DNA from: JAFAMB01 sp963775805
GTDB lineage: Bacteria > Verrucomicrobiota > Verrucomicrobiia > Chthoniobacterales > JAFAMB01
Length of the DNA: 64,000 nucleotides
NCBI GenBank assembly: GCA_963775805.1
Contig: CAVZKG010000001.1
Location: forward strand, 2,852,001-2,916,000
Reading direction: 5' to 3'
Made by a program: the position numbers and the translations under genes. The notes under the pieces were generated by a model, which saw only the letters and a program-made list of their open reading frames with translations, ran no database searches and was not told the origin of the DNA. Below, one piece after another: positions 8,053 to 17,220 of this stretch. Every line of letters begins with the position of its first letter. The first letter of the stretch is position 1.

Positions 8053-8760
8053 TCATTCGATCGTCCTGCTCTTCACACCAATATAGAGCCCCCGATTCTC
8101 GGGACCGACAGGATCAAATTGCACGGCAAGTCCTGCTCGTTCAAAGGCGCGATACATCTGTTCCTGCGTGAACAACCCGAGATTATGACGTTCGGTGAAA
8201 TAGGCAACCTTGCCTCCATCGGCAACCAGGTAGTGAAGAATATTCGTCGAAGTCTTCCCTCTTTTCCCACGCTTAAACATCCTGCAGACCTTGAGTTCTC
8301 CCTTTTCAGACGTTGTCATCGAGGTCGATTGCGGAGACCATTGGTCAGGCGTGAACCAGGGCTCAACGCATAACATGCCGCCGGGAGCGACATGTTTCGC
8401 CATACACGCAATGGCCGCGTACAGCTTCCGCACCGTGACAACATACCCGATGGCGCTGAAGAGACAGAGCACCACATCGAACTGTCTGCCCAGGTCAAAG
8501 TCCGCCATATCGGAATGAACCATCCCGACGCTGGGTAATTTCGCCCTGGCGATACGGAGCAATCCAGGATCAAGGTCAAGCCCGATCCGGTCGAATTGTG
8601 TTAAGTACCGTAAATGTTCTCCTGTGCCGCATGCGACGTCGAGGAGGCTCTTAGCGCCCGGGTTCTCCGAATGGATAATCGCGAGCAAGTAATTGACCTC
8701 TTGCCCATAGTCTTTCCACGAGTAGATCAGGTCGTAATAGGCTGCGGATGACGTGTACAT
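8053..8760 (-). CDS. Class I SAM-dependent methyltransferase
   Basis: 235 aa. Motif I is SLLDVACGTGEHLRYL near residue 40, followed by the acidic motif II (IGLDLDPGLL) and VLCLFSAIGYV as motif IV, giving a Rossmann-fold methyltransferase of the Methyltransf_25 kind. The N-terminus starts MYTSSAAYYDLIYSWKDYGQ, typical of small-molecule O- or N-methyltransferases that act alone. The substrate cannot be told. It stands alone between the repeat gap and the sugar locus. Confidence 0.82.
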   Translation of the reverse strand: MYTSSAAYYDLIYSWKDYGQEVNYLLAIIHSENPGAKSLLDVACGTGEHLRYLTQFDRIGLDLDPGLLRIARAKLPSVGMVHSDMADFDLGRQFDVVLCLFSAIGYVVTVRKLYAAIACMAKHVAPGGMLCVEPWFTPDQWSPQSTSMTTSEKGELKVCRMFKRGKRGKTSTNILHYLVADGGKVAYFTERHNLGLFTQEQMYRAFERAGLAVQFDPVGPENRGLYIGVKSRTIE

Positions 8761-8930
8761 GCAGGAATCGAAGCGCTAGCTCGCGCCAAAAACCGACGCG
8801 CACAGAGCGCGTTGTATCAAAAGGTGAGCGCTTCGACAAATCCCAGATTTGACCGTGAGCTGCAGCGCAGCACGCGACCGAGCTAAAAGCTTTCGCACCT
8901 TCGGAGCCCGACACCCCGCATCAAAATGGA

Positions 8931-10352
8931 TCAGTTCCCGACGTGCATGTACGTCTCCCACCCAAAATACGTTGAGAAAGCCTCATTCAAAATTTTTGCC
9001 GTGTGCGACGCGTTCATCGCTGCATGGTGTTCGAAACCATTCCTGCAGATATGTTGCATCAGGTCCTGCAGCCGCGGCACCTGCACAACCGCACGACTGC
9101 CAAACGTATCCAACGGATCATCCACAAACTGGCCATCTCCGGCGTAGGCACGGATCACTCCGTTGCGATCGTCCGTCGTGATACGTGCATAGCTGAACGG
9201 TCCCGCAGGCGTTCGGCCGGCGACAGTCCCGTAAGTATTCTCTGTCCCAAGCGTCGTTGCGAGAATCTCGGCGTTGGCCATCTTGACCTCTGAGAAAAAG
9301 CTCTTCGCCCAGTTGCCACAATGGAAGAGTACACACTTGTCGGGATCGTTCCCGTAGTTGTTGTTCCAATCAACCAGCGCACTCGGTTTACCTGAGGCCA
9401 GTTGCAACGCGTACATTGAAGCCACCCCTGTAATGTCGACTTCACAGGCACTGGGCAAAAGGCTTTCACTCATCATGCTCATCAACGTGCAGACATTCAC
9501 CCCGTAGTTATGCTGCAACGAATCCCAACATTGAATCGCTGTTGCATCAATACCGTACCGGTTCATCCAGTCGTCGATCACAATCCCAAGCTTTGACATC
9601 TTAACGAGAGAAGGCGCCGGGATTCCGCCAGTGGAAACATAGGAGCCAATCGCCTCAAGTCGTTCTTTTACCCGGTTGTCGTTATCCCCAATTTTTTCCG
9701 CGCTGCCGAATATTTCCGAAAGATCCGCAGTGCTGACACTGATTCCGAACGCCTGAAGCAACTTTTCACTGTAGCGCGTCGTATTGAATGCATTTGGCCG
9801 CGCACCAATTGCACCCAAACGCGCGTTCTTGAGAGATTTGACGACTCGGCATATCGCCGCGAAACGCCCAACATCCGCTCGGAATGAATCGGTCCTCGGA
9901 TTGACCGTGTGGAGTTCCGTCAGGCTGAATGGATATCCATATTGGTAAAGATTATTGCAGACAGATATCTTCCCGCAGAACGCGTCGCGGCGCCGTTCCA
10001 CACCGAATTTCGTTAAATCGTCAGGGTAAGCCTGAACAAGAATTGGAACGCGCAGGCCAGAGAGTTTGATTGTCTCGGCAACGCCTTTCTCATCCCCAAA
10101 ATTCGGCAACGTAACGAGAATTCCATCGATTCTGTGCCGGTTTTCGTCGAAAAGAGCGGCACACTTTTGCGCATGTTCCCAAGTCTCGACGGCACCCAGT
10201 TTGGTAGCCTGTTCATCGAGAATCACCGCGTCGATGTTCTGTTCGCTCAGGACGCTCAATATATCCTCGCGACCCTGCGCAATGAGGCTATCCGGAAAGA
10301 AATTCCGGTTACCAACGATCACTCCTAGCACGATTTTTTGCTGGCTCTTCAT
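8931..10352 (-). CDS. L-fucose/L-arabinose isomerase-family protein
   Basis: 473-aa protein with the fold of the L-fucose/L-arabinose isomerase superfamily (aldose-ketose isomerases using Mn2+). Family features are the Rossmann-like N-terminal part (KIVLGVIVGNRNFFPDSLIA), the central GIDATAIQCWDSLQ and the C-terminal DWNNNYGNDPDKCVLFHCGN with the conserved metal-site His (HCGNWAKSFF). It is the last gene of a minus-strand run: split transketolase, CUT1 importer, nucleoside-hydrolase-like protein, then this. It is the candidate sugar isomerase of that run. True FucI and AraA are longer or more conserved, so the substrate is open. Confidence 0.75.
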   Translation of the reverse strand: MKSQQKIVLGVIVGNRNFFPDSLIAQGREDILSVLSEQNIDAVILDEQATKLGAVETWEHAQKCAALFDENRHRIDGILVTLPNFGDEKGVAETIKLSGLRVPILVQAYPDDLTKFGVERRRDAFCGKISVCNNLYQYGYPFSLTELHTVNPRTDSFRADVGRFAAICRVVKSLKNARLGAIGARPNAFNTTRYSEKLLQAFGISVSTADLSEIFGSAEKIGDNDNRVKERLEAIGSYVSTGGIPAPSLVKMSKLGIVIDDWMNRYGIDATAIQCWDSLQHNYGVNVCTLMSMMSESLLPSACEVDITGVASMYALQLASGKPSALVDWNNNYGNDPDKCVLFHCGNWAKSFFSEVKMANAEILATTLGTENTYGTVAGRTPAGPFSYARITTDDRNGVIRAYAGDGQFVDDPLDTFGSRAVVQVPRLQDLMQHICRNGFEHHAAMNASHTAKILNEAFSTYFGWETYMHVGN

Positions 10353-10396
10353 GATGGCTTTCTACGCTGTTAACAATCTGAAAATTTTGGGACTTC

Positions 10397-11293
10397 TCAC
10401 CCCTTCCGAGTAAACCGTGCCAGCTTCGCAAAGAAGTCTTCAAGAATGAATCGTTGATCCACCGCCCGGTAGACACGAATCGGTCGATACTTACCGGTAT
10501 GAACATAATTCATCTCGCTGTTAAATTGCGGCGCAGCGAGCCAATCATACCACCCGCAGTCTTCGTACATCATCACACCGACTGCCGGCGAATCGCCAAG
10601 GGAACGATGTTCGATCGGGCCATGGCGATGGTATCGATCGTTCCACTCGACCAGCTGTTCCACCAGGTATTTTCCCAAGGGTCCTTTGTCGTACACCTTC
10701 TCAACTAGCTCCGCATAACTCACCGCCATTCTCCTGTAGATCGTGCTTGGAATCTGCCACACCTCTGCCTTCGAACGGAACACGACATTCGCCGCGGTGA
10801 CGTCGTTTGATAGATTATATTCCCATCCACCGACCGGCCAGTCTTCACCGCCTATCCAGACAACCTTGACGTTGCGTTCAGCGATCGACGGTTCTTCCAG
10901 CAAAGCAGAAGCCATGTCGGTAAGCGGGCCCAGGAAAGCGAAGTACAATGGACGCGGATCCTCTTTCAAGGCCTCGCGAATAATCAAAGCGGAACCTTCC
11001 GATGGAACGGGTGTGTTCTCATCCGGAAGCGCGTGCGTCGCGCCAGGAAATACTGGTACGCGACCCTGAAGCTCCATCAAATCAAGCAGCTTCAAAACTT
11101 CATCGTGGCTAGCTTGTAAACTGCAAGGTTCGCGCCGATACCCGAAATGCGCAGGGATGATCCCGTGCAGTTCAAATAACGGAGTCAATATCGTGTGAAC
11201 GATTGCGTATTGATCGTCGGCTTCATTCTTCGCGTCTGTGTTGAGAATAACCCGGTTTCTCTTGGAGGGGTCTGGAATAAAAAGTGGATCCAT
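10397..11293 (-). CDS. Nucleoside-hydrolase-like protein
   Basis: 298 aa of the inosine/uridine nucleoside hydrolase superfamily, whose members split the N-glycosidic bond of ribosides using a Ca2+ bound by an N-terminal Asp cluster. Here the cluster reads VILNTDAKNEADDQYAIVHT instead of the standard DTDxGxDD, so the metal Asp residues are kept but spaced differently. This marks a divergent subfamily often found in sugar loci. VVWIGGEDWPVGGWEYNLSN resembles the family's central GG/N region. It is downstream of the CUT1 permeases and 44 bp before the isomerase-like gene. It may release a sugar from a riboside or act on another glycoside. Confidence 0.72.
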   Translation of the reverse strand: MDPLFIPDPSKRNRVILNTDAKNEADDQYAIVHTILTPLFELHGIIPAHFGYRREPCSLQASHDEVLKLLDLMELQGRVPVFPGATHALPDENTPVPSEGSALIIREALKEDPRPLYFAFLGPLTDMASALLEEPSIAERNVKVVWIGGEDWPVGGWEYNLSNDVTAANVVFRSKAEVWQIPSTIYRRMAVSYAELVEKVYDKGPLGKYLVEQLVEWNDRYHRHGPIEHRSLGDSPAVGVMMYEDCGWYDWLAAPQFNSEMNYVHTGKYRPIRVYRAVDQRFILEDFFAKLARFTRKG

Positions 11294-11405
11294 GTTTTCT
11301 GTTCGATGTAATCGGCTGTGTTATATTAGCTTTGTAGTTGGTAGAAGCCGTGGCTTGGAATCGGTTAGCTGTTTCAAATGATTTCGTGGACGGGACATTA
11401 GTCTT

Positions 11406-12257
11406 CTATTTGACAGCGCCTCCCATTCCCGCGACGAAATAGCGCTGAAAGAATAGAAATACCAAAACGACCGGCACCACGGAGATCAGAACGGCCGCAG
11501 CAAGTTGATCGTATTGCGTCGAGAACTGGGTGCTGAACTGCACAAGCCCGAGGGGCAAAGTTCGCAGCTCGTCGGATCGTAAAAAAATCTGCGCCAGAAT
11601 GAATTCGTTCCATGTCGCGACGCCATCGAGGATGCAGAGAGAGACCACTGCAGGGAGCGCCAGCGGCAATGCAATACGGTAGAAAATCTTAAACCACGAA
11701 CACCCATCAATTCTCGCCGCTTCAATGATTGCCGTTGGAAGCGTTCGAAAAAAACCTCGCATGACGAGCACTCCAAATGGCACGCCAAATCCGATATAAA
11801 GAATGATCAATCCTGTCAGGGTATCGATCAGATTTAACGCGTTCATCAGCAAAGTCAGAGGCACCAGCGTCATTTGCATCGGCACGATCAGGCCTATGAG
11901 AATGTAGGTAAAAATCCGGTTCGCCCATTTGAAGGACATATGCGTCAATGCGAACGCGGCTAGTGATTCGATCAGAATGCCGACCGGAACCTTGATTCCC
12001 GTCACGATCACGCTGTTCCAGAAGTAGTTCCCGACACCGGTTTCCCAGGCCTCGGAGAAGTTTTCCCACCGAATGGATTTTGGCAGCGAAAAAGCTCCAT
12101 TAACCGCAAAATCGTCAGCATCTTTCAAAGCGGTCAACACGAGCGTGATAACCGGTACAAGCCAGATCAGAGCTGCCAGAACCAACGCAACGTAAAAAAA
12201 AGCGACCTTGGCCGATTTACGCTGATCCATAGCACTATTTGAGAATGTTCTATTCAT
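11406..12257 (-). CDS. CUT1 sugar ABC transporter permease (MalG type)
   Basis: 283-aa inner-membrane permease with six hydrophobic segments. The EAA loop that docks the ATPase is IEAARIDGCSWFKIFYRIAL in the last third, as in MalG/UgpE proteins. Its start overlaps the stop of the preceding permease by 4 bp, so they are translated together. No ATPase gene is in this block, so a shared MsmX/UgpC-like ATPase encoded elsewhere is probably used. Confidence 0.9.
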   Translation of the reverse strand: MNRTFSNSAMDQRKSAKVAFFYVALVLAALIWLVPVITLVLTALKDADDFAVNGAFSLPKSIRWENFSEAWETGVGNYFWNSVIVTGIKVPVGILIESLAAFALTHMSFKWANRIFTYILIGLIVPMQMTLVPLTLLMNALNLIDTLTGLIILYIGFGVPFGVLVMRGFFRTLPTAIIEAARIDGCSWFKIFYRIALPLALPAVVSLCILDGVATWNEFILAQIFLRSDELRTLPLGLVQFSTQFSTQYDQLAAAVLISVVPVVLVFLFFQRYFVAGMGGAVK

Positions 12258-13195
12258 GTCTTCCGTGTCATGAGGCGAATGTACGGAATCGCGAAAATCA
12301 GGGTTAAAGAAAAGAGCACAACGGCGATCGCAGTCCCGAGTCCGACCTGGTTGTAGTTATAGGTCAGAAAATACATCCAGGTGCTGAGCAGTTGCGTCCG
12401 GTTAGCCGGTCCACCATTCGTCATCGCATAGATGATGTCGTAGGCTTTGAGCGCATTGATCGACGTGATGGCAAGCACAATCAAGGTGGTCTCGCGCAGC
12501 AATGGAAACGTGACGTAGACAAAACGCCGAATCGGTCCGGCTCCTTCCACTTTAGCCGCTTCATTCAACTCTTCGGGGATCGTTTGAAGACCAGCCAGGA
12601 AGAGAAGCATCGGAAGCCCCACGGCGTTCCAGGTTGCCGCGATGATCACTGGATAAATGGCTATCTGGGGATCTGATAGCCAATTCCGCCGGAACTCCTT
12701 TAAACCCAGCGTGTCCAATGCCTGGTTCAACAAGCCTAGTTCCGGATGATAAATCCAAGTCCAGATCAATCCGACGACTGCAAGAGAAAGGACTGCCGGA
12801 AAATAGAAGATACTGCGAAAGATGTTGCTTCCGCGAAACCTTGAATTGAGCACCAGGGCCAGACCCAGCCCTATGCTTGTCGGCAGAAACAGCGCGGCAA
12901 CCAACCAGACGGCGTTGTTCTTCAGGGCAATCCAAAATACTTCGTTCTGCGTCAACAGAATAACGTAATTTTGGAGACCAACGAAGACCTTTACAGGGGC
13001 AACTCCATCCCAGCGGAAGAGGCTAAGGTACGACGAATAAACCATCGGATACACCACGACAACGGAATAGATGAAGAGTGCCGGAGCGATAAAAAGCCAC
13101 GAGAGCAATCCTGGCTTTCCGTCTCTTGCTTTTCCTGGAGTCATATACCCCGGCACAGACTTCGACGTCTGCTCGGATGCAGGTTCTGTAGCCAT
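12254..13195 (-). CDS. CUT1 sugar ABC transporter permease (MalF/UgpA type)
   Basis: 313-aa permease partner of the following MalG-type gene. A hydrophilic N-terminal tail of about 30 residues precedes six membrane segments. The EAA loop reads LNEAAKVEGAGPIRRFVYVT. It lies 85 bp after the solute-binding protein gene, giving the usual CUT1 order of binding protein, MalF, MalG. Confidence 0.9.
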   Translation of the reverse strand: MATEPASEQTSKSVPGYMTPGKARDGKPGLLSWLFIAPALFIYSVVVVYPMVYSSYLSLFRWDGVAPVKVFVGLQNYVILLTQNEVFWIALKNNAVWLVAALFLPTSIGLGLALVLNSRFRGSNIFRSIFYFPAVLSLAVVGLIWTWIYHPELGLLNQALDTLGLKEFRRNWLSDPQIAIYPVIIAATWNAVGLPMLLFLAGLQTIPEELNEAAKVEGAGPIRRFVYVTFPLLRETTLIVLAITSINALKAYDIIYAMTNGGPANRTQLLSTWMYFLTYNYNQVGLGTAIAVVLFSLTLIFAIPYIRLMTRKT

Positions 13196-13280
13196 TTTGC
13201 GTGCGACGAGTTGCGGATCTGTTTCCCTGGACCGACCTGAAAAGGTCGGTCCAGTCGATGAACCAACTCAGTTCAGCTCT

Positions 13281-14567
13281 CTAGTGCGCCGCTTTGTATT
13301 GGTCGACAGCCTTCTGGATTTCAGCGCACGCTGCTTCCGGCGTTATCGTGCCCAGGACCATTGAATCTTGTGCCTGAAAGAACGCGTTCACTATCTCTTG
13401 AGGCAGTGCCTGGTCGGTAGGCAAATAGAGTTGGACCCCATCTTGCAGCCATTTCACCATCGTCGTCGTGATCGGGTGATCAGCCGATGGATAGACTCCC
13501 ACGACAGCGCTTGGCGAACCAAACTCCGAGATATGCTTTTTGGCTACTTCAGGAGTCGTTATAAAAGAGGCGAACAAAAGAGCCGCTTTTTGCTGGTCCG
13601 GTTTTGATTTCGACCAGAATTGCAACTGTTCCTGAAACCCGGAAACTCTGACTGGTTTTTGATCTGCGGGTGCTATGATCGGGATATAGTTTTTGGGATC
13701 CTGATGGGAAGCGATGATGTTCTGATCTTCAATCCACGGGCCCTGAAAAGTCATCGCAGCGCGATCCTGAAACAGCAGTGGTAACGATTCATTCGGATCG
13801 AGCGAAATAAAGCCGTCGTTAAAATACCCCTTCGTGACCCATTCCTTTAATTTGGTGAAGGCCTTAATGACTTCTGGCGAGTTATACGATGCTTCCATCG
13901 CAAACAATTTGTCGTGCAAGGCCGGCCCAGCGAAATGTTCGATCAGGAAGTCGGTGATTCGCATCGTCATCCAACTGAATTTACCACCGCACGCGAACGG
14001 AACGATCCCGTTCGCTTTCAGTTTTGCACATGCTTGCTCCAAATCATCGAATGTCTTGGGCTCTGCGATCCCAAACTTGTCGAACAGACTCTTCTTGTAA
14101 AAGATAGTCATCGGGCGCACCCAGACCGGGATTCCATATAGCTTTCCGTTGTGCCGCGCGAGATCGACCGCTGCCGGGACAATATTTTTGTCGACGCCAT
14201 ATTGCGCCATTAGCGCCGGAGTCATTTCGAGCGCATGACCACCTTCGTCGTACGGAGAAGCCAAGCTGCCTCCCCAGTTAAACCAGGTGTCGGACATTTT
14301 CCCAGCTGCAGATGCCACACGTACCGCCTGTTTGATCTCGTCCGTGCTGTACTTAGTCCATTTGACCTTGATGTTAGGGTAGGTCTTCTGGAAGTCATCG
14401 ATCATCACCTGCCACGGCTGTGTAGCGATCCCCCATAAGGTGAAGGTCACGTTGCCGGAGGGAACCGGAGGTTTAGCGGCCTCTTGTGCTGAAGCCATCG
14501 ATACGGTGCAGGCTAAGCCTGTACACGCCACTGCTGAAAGCAGCTGATTAAGGATACGGGATTTCAT
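13281..14567 (-). CDS. Family 1 extracellular sugar-binding protein
   Basis: 428-aa periplasmic binding protein of the CUT1 importer. A signal peptide is visible (MKSRILNQLLSAVACTGLAC then TVSMASAQEA, cleavage likely after ASA). The mature part starts with VTFTLWGIATQPWQVMIDDF, the typical first beta-strand and helix of family 1 solute-binding proteins, and keeps PVWVRPMTIFYKKSLFDKFG. The transport substrate cannot be read from sequence. Its neighbours suggest a mono- or oligosaccharide or riboside. Confidence 0.88.
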   Translation of the reverse strand: MKSRILNQLLSAVACTGLACTVSMASAQEAAKPPVPSGNVTFTLWGIATQPWQVMIDDFQKTYPNIKVKWTKYSTDEIKQAVRVASAAGKMSDTWFNWGGSLASPYDEGGHALEMTPALMAQYGVDKNIVPAAVDLARHNGKLYGIPVWVRPMTIFYKKSLFDKFGIAEPKTFDDLEQACAKLKANGIVPFACGGKFSWMTMRITDFLIEHFAGPALHDKLFAMEASYNSPEVIKAFTKLKEWVTKGYFNDGFISLDPNESLPLLFQDRAAMTFQGPWIEDQNIIASHQDPKNYIPIIAPADQKPVRVSGFQEQLQFWSKSKPDQQKAALLFASFITTPEVAKKHISEFGSPSAVVGVYPSADHPITTTMVKWLQDGVQLYLPTDQALPQEIVNAFFQAQDSMVLGTITPEAACAEIQKAVDQYKAAH

Positions 14568-14694
14568 AGTTAGGGCGATTTTCTCTTTGTCATTGGGGTT
14601 GGCCGAACGGAATCGATACTTTGGCGAGGATGTCGACCTGGGTCGGCGCCAGTCGGGTGTAATTTTTACGGAAGTTGGCTAAGCTGTTGAAATA

Positions 14695-15633
14695 CTAGAC
14701 CGATAGAAGCTTGCGCGCGGTTGCCGCCAGCCCAGCTCCATCGATGCCATAGTGTTGAAAGATCTCCTGTTGGCTTCCGGTCACCGTGTGATCGTCTGGA
14801 AATCCAACAATCTTGAATCGTGTATGTATCCCAGCTTGCAACAACAGGCTGGCACAGGCTTCACCCAGGCCTCCGTTCACGCTGTGTTCTTCCACAGTGA
14901 TTACGCAACGGGTTTCGTTTGCTGCCTTGCAGACTGCAGATTCGTCAAGCGGTTTAATTGTGTGGACGCTTAAGACCCGGCATTGAATCCCCTCATCGGC
15001 TAATATTTCGGCCGCCGCCAGAGCCGGCGCAACGGTCTCACCGTTCGCCAGAAAACTGATATCCATTCCATCTCGGATCAATGATGCTTTCCCAAGTTCA
15101 AATCCAGGAACCACACGAGGGAGATGCGGCATCTGCTTTTTTCCGAATCTGAGATAGGTCGGTGTTTGCAATCGCGCGGCGGCCCGTACAGCCTCACGCG
15201 TTTCAAAATTATCTGCAGGCGCAATGATGGTGATGTTATTGATAGCACGCAGAACTGCGAAATCGTGGATAGAATGATGGGTCGTACCGAGCGCACCATA
15301 ACTGACACCAGCACTAATCCCGACTGCGTTTACAGCCCGATTCGAGTAACAGAGATCGTTCTTAATCTGTTCCAGCGAACGTGCGGTGAGAAAGCAGGCC
15401 GGAGATACCGCAAAAACCGTTTTCCCAGCCGCCGACAATCCCGCCGCAACACCAACCAGATTTTGCTCTGCAATCCCAACCTCCACAATCTGGCCGGGCG
15501 CAGCTTTCGCGAATGAAGCAAGCTTGGCGGAACCGCGCGAATCGCTCGTCACAACCAGAAGATCCGAATCTTCCCGTGCAAGTTCCAGAAGCGTCGCAGA
15601 GAATACCTCGAGATTTGCTAATGTTTGTTCCAT
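14695..15633 (-). CDS. Split transketolase, C-terminal subunit (Pyr and C domains)
   Basis: 312 aa with the pyrimidine-binding domain (VEVGIAEQNLVGVAAGLSAA contains the catalytic Glu that activates thiamine diphosphate) and the C-terminal transketolase domain (CVITVEEHSVNGGLGEACAS). Together with the N-terminal subunit upstream it forms a full transketolase of about 596 aa. The genes overlap by 16 bp, so a one-to-one complex is likely. Two-gene transketolases in sugar loci often act on special substrates, for example apulose 4-phosphate in D-apiose catabolism, rather than in the central pentose pathway. Confidence 0.85.
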   Translation of the reverse strand: MEQTLANLEVFSATLLELAREDSDLLVVTSDSRGSAKLASFAKAAPGQIVEVGIAEQNLVGVAAGLSAAGKTVFAVSPACFLTARSLEQIKNDLCYSNRAVNAVGISAGVSYGALGTTHHSIHDFAVLRAINNITIIAPADNFETREAVRAAARLQTPTYLRFGKKQMPHLPRVVPGFELGKASLIRDGMDISFLANGETVAPALAAAEILADEGIQCRVLSVHTIKPLDESAVCKAANETRCVITVEEHSVNGGLGEACASLLLQAGIHTRFKIVGFPDDHTVTGSQQEIFQHYGIDGAGLAATARKLLSV

Positions 15634-16472
15634 GATCCAATCGCGGCTTCGGCCGCCTCCAGTTCAATCATTGCGCGGTTGAATTCGTCCTCATTGGGAA
15701 CTCGGTGATGCCATTTGGCAACGTTCTCCATAAAGCTGACTCCTTTTCCTTTTTTCGTCTTGGCCAGTACCAGACTTGGTTTCCCAGGCCGAAAAGGTGC
15801 CCCCTCAAGGGTGTGCAATAGATCTCCTATGTTATTCCCGTCGCATCGGCGAACGGCGAAGCCAAACGCTTCGAACTTCTCATCGAGCGGCGCCAGCTGG
15901 CAGACATCCTCCGTCGACCCAGTAATCTGCAATCCGTTGCGGTCAACGATCGCGACGAGATTATCCAGCCGGTAGTGAGCAGCGGTCATCGCCGCTTCCC
16001 AATTTGAACCTTCAGCCAATTCTCCGTCGCCCAGCAAAGTGAAAACGCGATAGTCCTTGCGATCCATTTTTCCGGCCAGCGCAATTCCGACGGCGACTGC
16101 GAGACCATGACCGAGCGCTCCGGTATTCTGTTCGACACCATTCACATCGCGTGTCGGGTGCCCTATATAATGTGACCCATAGCGATTCAGCCTTTGCAAA
16201 TCGCTTTCAGGAAAGAATCCCCTGTCAGCCAGAACAACAAAAAGCGCCTCTGCGCAATGCCCTTTGCTCTGAATATAATAATCGTGATCCGGATTTTTGA
16301 ATGTCTCCGGACTAACTCGCATTACCCGGTTATAAAGAACGTTGAGTATATCCAGGCACGACAGATCGCCCCCGGTATGCCCAGCCTTGGCGGACTTGAT
16401 CAGTCGCAACAAAGCCTGCCGGTATTGCACAGACTTTCGTTCAAGTTCGTATTCAGTCAGCATGAGATTCAC
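15618..16472 (-). CDS. Split transketolase, N-terminal subunit (PP domain), copy 1
   Basis: 284 aa carrying the diphosphate-binding domain. The thiamine diphosphate motif is GDGELAEGSNWEAAMTAAHY ... VDRNGLQ (GDG to N). Other family blocks are AGHTGGDLSCLDILNVLYN and GHPTRDVNGVEQNTGALGHG. It is the first gene of block A, with an AT-rich upstream region. A close paralogue is at 29320. The central 150 residues of the two are nearly the same, so they share a recent origin. Confidence 0.88.
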   Translation of the reverse strand: MNLMLTEYELERKSVQYRQALLRLIKSAKAGHTGGDLSCLDILNVLYNRVMRVSPETFKNPDHDYYIQSKGHCAEALFVVLADRGFFPESDLQRLNRYGSHYIGHPTRDVNGVEQNTGALGHGLAVAVGIALAGKMDRKDYRVFTLLGDGELAEGSNWEAAMTAAHYRLDNLVAIVDRNGLQITGSTEDVCQLAPLDEKFEAFGFAVRRCDGNNIGDLLHTLEGAPFRPGKPSLVLAKTKKGKGVSFMENVAKWHHRVPNEDEFNRAMIELEAAEAAIGSWNKH

Positions 16473-16492
16473 GTTCCAACAAGCTAATCAGC

Positions 16493-16545
16493 GGGGGGAA
16501 TTGAATATATAATCAAAGCAAAATATTTAATCACATTTTGCCGTG
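16493..16545 (-). promoter_or_regulatory. AT-rich promoter/operator region of block A
   Basis: Read on the minus strand, two half-sites stand about 20 bp apart: TGATTAAATATTTTG and TTTGATTATATATTCAA. They precede the transketolase start by about 25-70 bp. The direct repeat TGATTAWATATT resembles binding sites of SorC/DeoR-type regulators, one of which is encoded at 17221. This is inferred from position and repetition only. Confidence 0.4.
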
Positions 16546-16599
16546 TTTTTTCTTTTCGTCAAGTGTTCACCTCAAATTTTTTCGGTCCATTCCCGAGAG

Positions 16600-16800
16600 G
16601 GGGTTCACCACGGAGGCACGGAGGACACAGAGAATTGAAATAACCACAAAGGCGCAGAGGGCGCAGAGGTTCGGATTTTTTTTGGGGGGGGGTTGGTGTT
16701 CGGACGGCGGGGCGATATCGCGTTGAAATCGCCACTATAATCGGAAACGTTTTATCGTAGGATAGGCTTCCAGCCTGTCCATTCGTAATTGCCACGGAAT
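16600..16800 (+). repeat. Dispersed 'cacggaggcac' repeat, copy 2
   Basis: Contains TTCACCACGGAGGCACGGAG, CCACAAAGGCGCAGAGGGCG, GTTCGGACGGCGGGGCGATA and ends ATAGGCTTCCAGCCTGTCCA. It faces copy 3 in inverted orientation across a 170-bp spacer. No gene lies in the 16473-17220 gap. Confidence 0.75.
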
Positions 16801-16969
16801 GGAAATGTTCCTGAGCCAATGAATAAAAGGCGGAATTAAGAATTAAGAGTGAAAAAGTTGCCTGGGAGGGAGGATTCTGAATGACGATGCCAATCTACCT
16901 GCTTTAAAGCTTCCGACTTCGCTAAAGCTACGTCCGATAGGTCGCAACGCCGTGACTCTGGGGTAAACT

Positions 16970-17215
16970 CTTCCCGGGAATGAACAGGCGAGACGCCAAT
17001 CGAAGACAGGCGCAAGCCAATTCTACTTTTATATCCCCAAACGTTCCGGCGTTTTCACCGCGTCCACGTTCCAACAGCGCGTTCAACCCGATATCGTTCC
17101 AGTCCGAACGACAAAACTCAAAAATCCGAACCTCTGCGCCCTCTGCGTCTTTGTGGTTATTTTAATTCTCTGTGTCCTCCGTGCCTCCGTGGTGAACTCT
17201 TCCCGGGAAAGAGAC
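16970..17215 (-). repeat. Dispersed 'cacggaggcac' repeat, copy 3 (inverted)
   Basis: Reverse-complement order of the same modules: AACAGGCGAGACGCCAATCG, then GTTCAACCCGATATCGTTCC, CCTCTGCGCCCTCTGCGTCT and CTCCGTGCCTCCGTGGTGAA. It is bounded on both sides by CTCTTCCCGGGAA (16968 and 17200), so the element looks flanked by its own short direct repeat. Confidence 0.75.
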
Positions 17216-17220
17216 TCCTC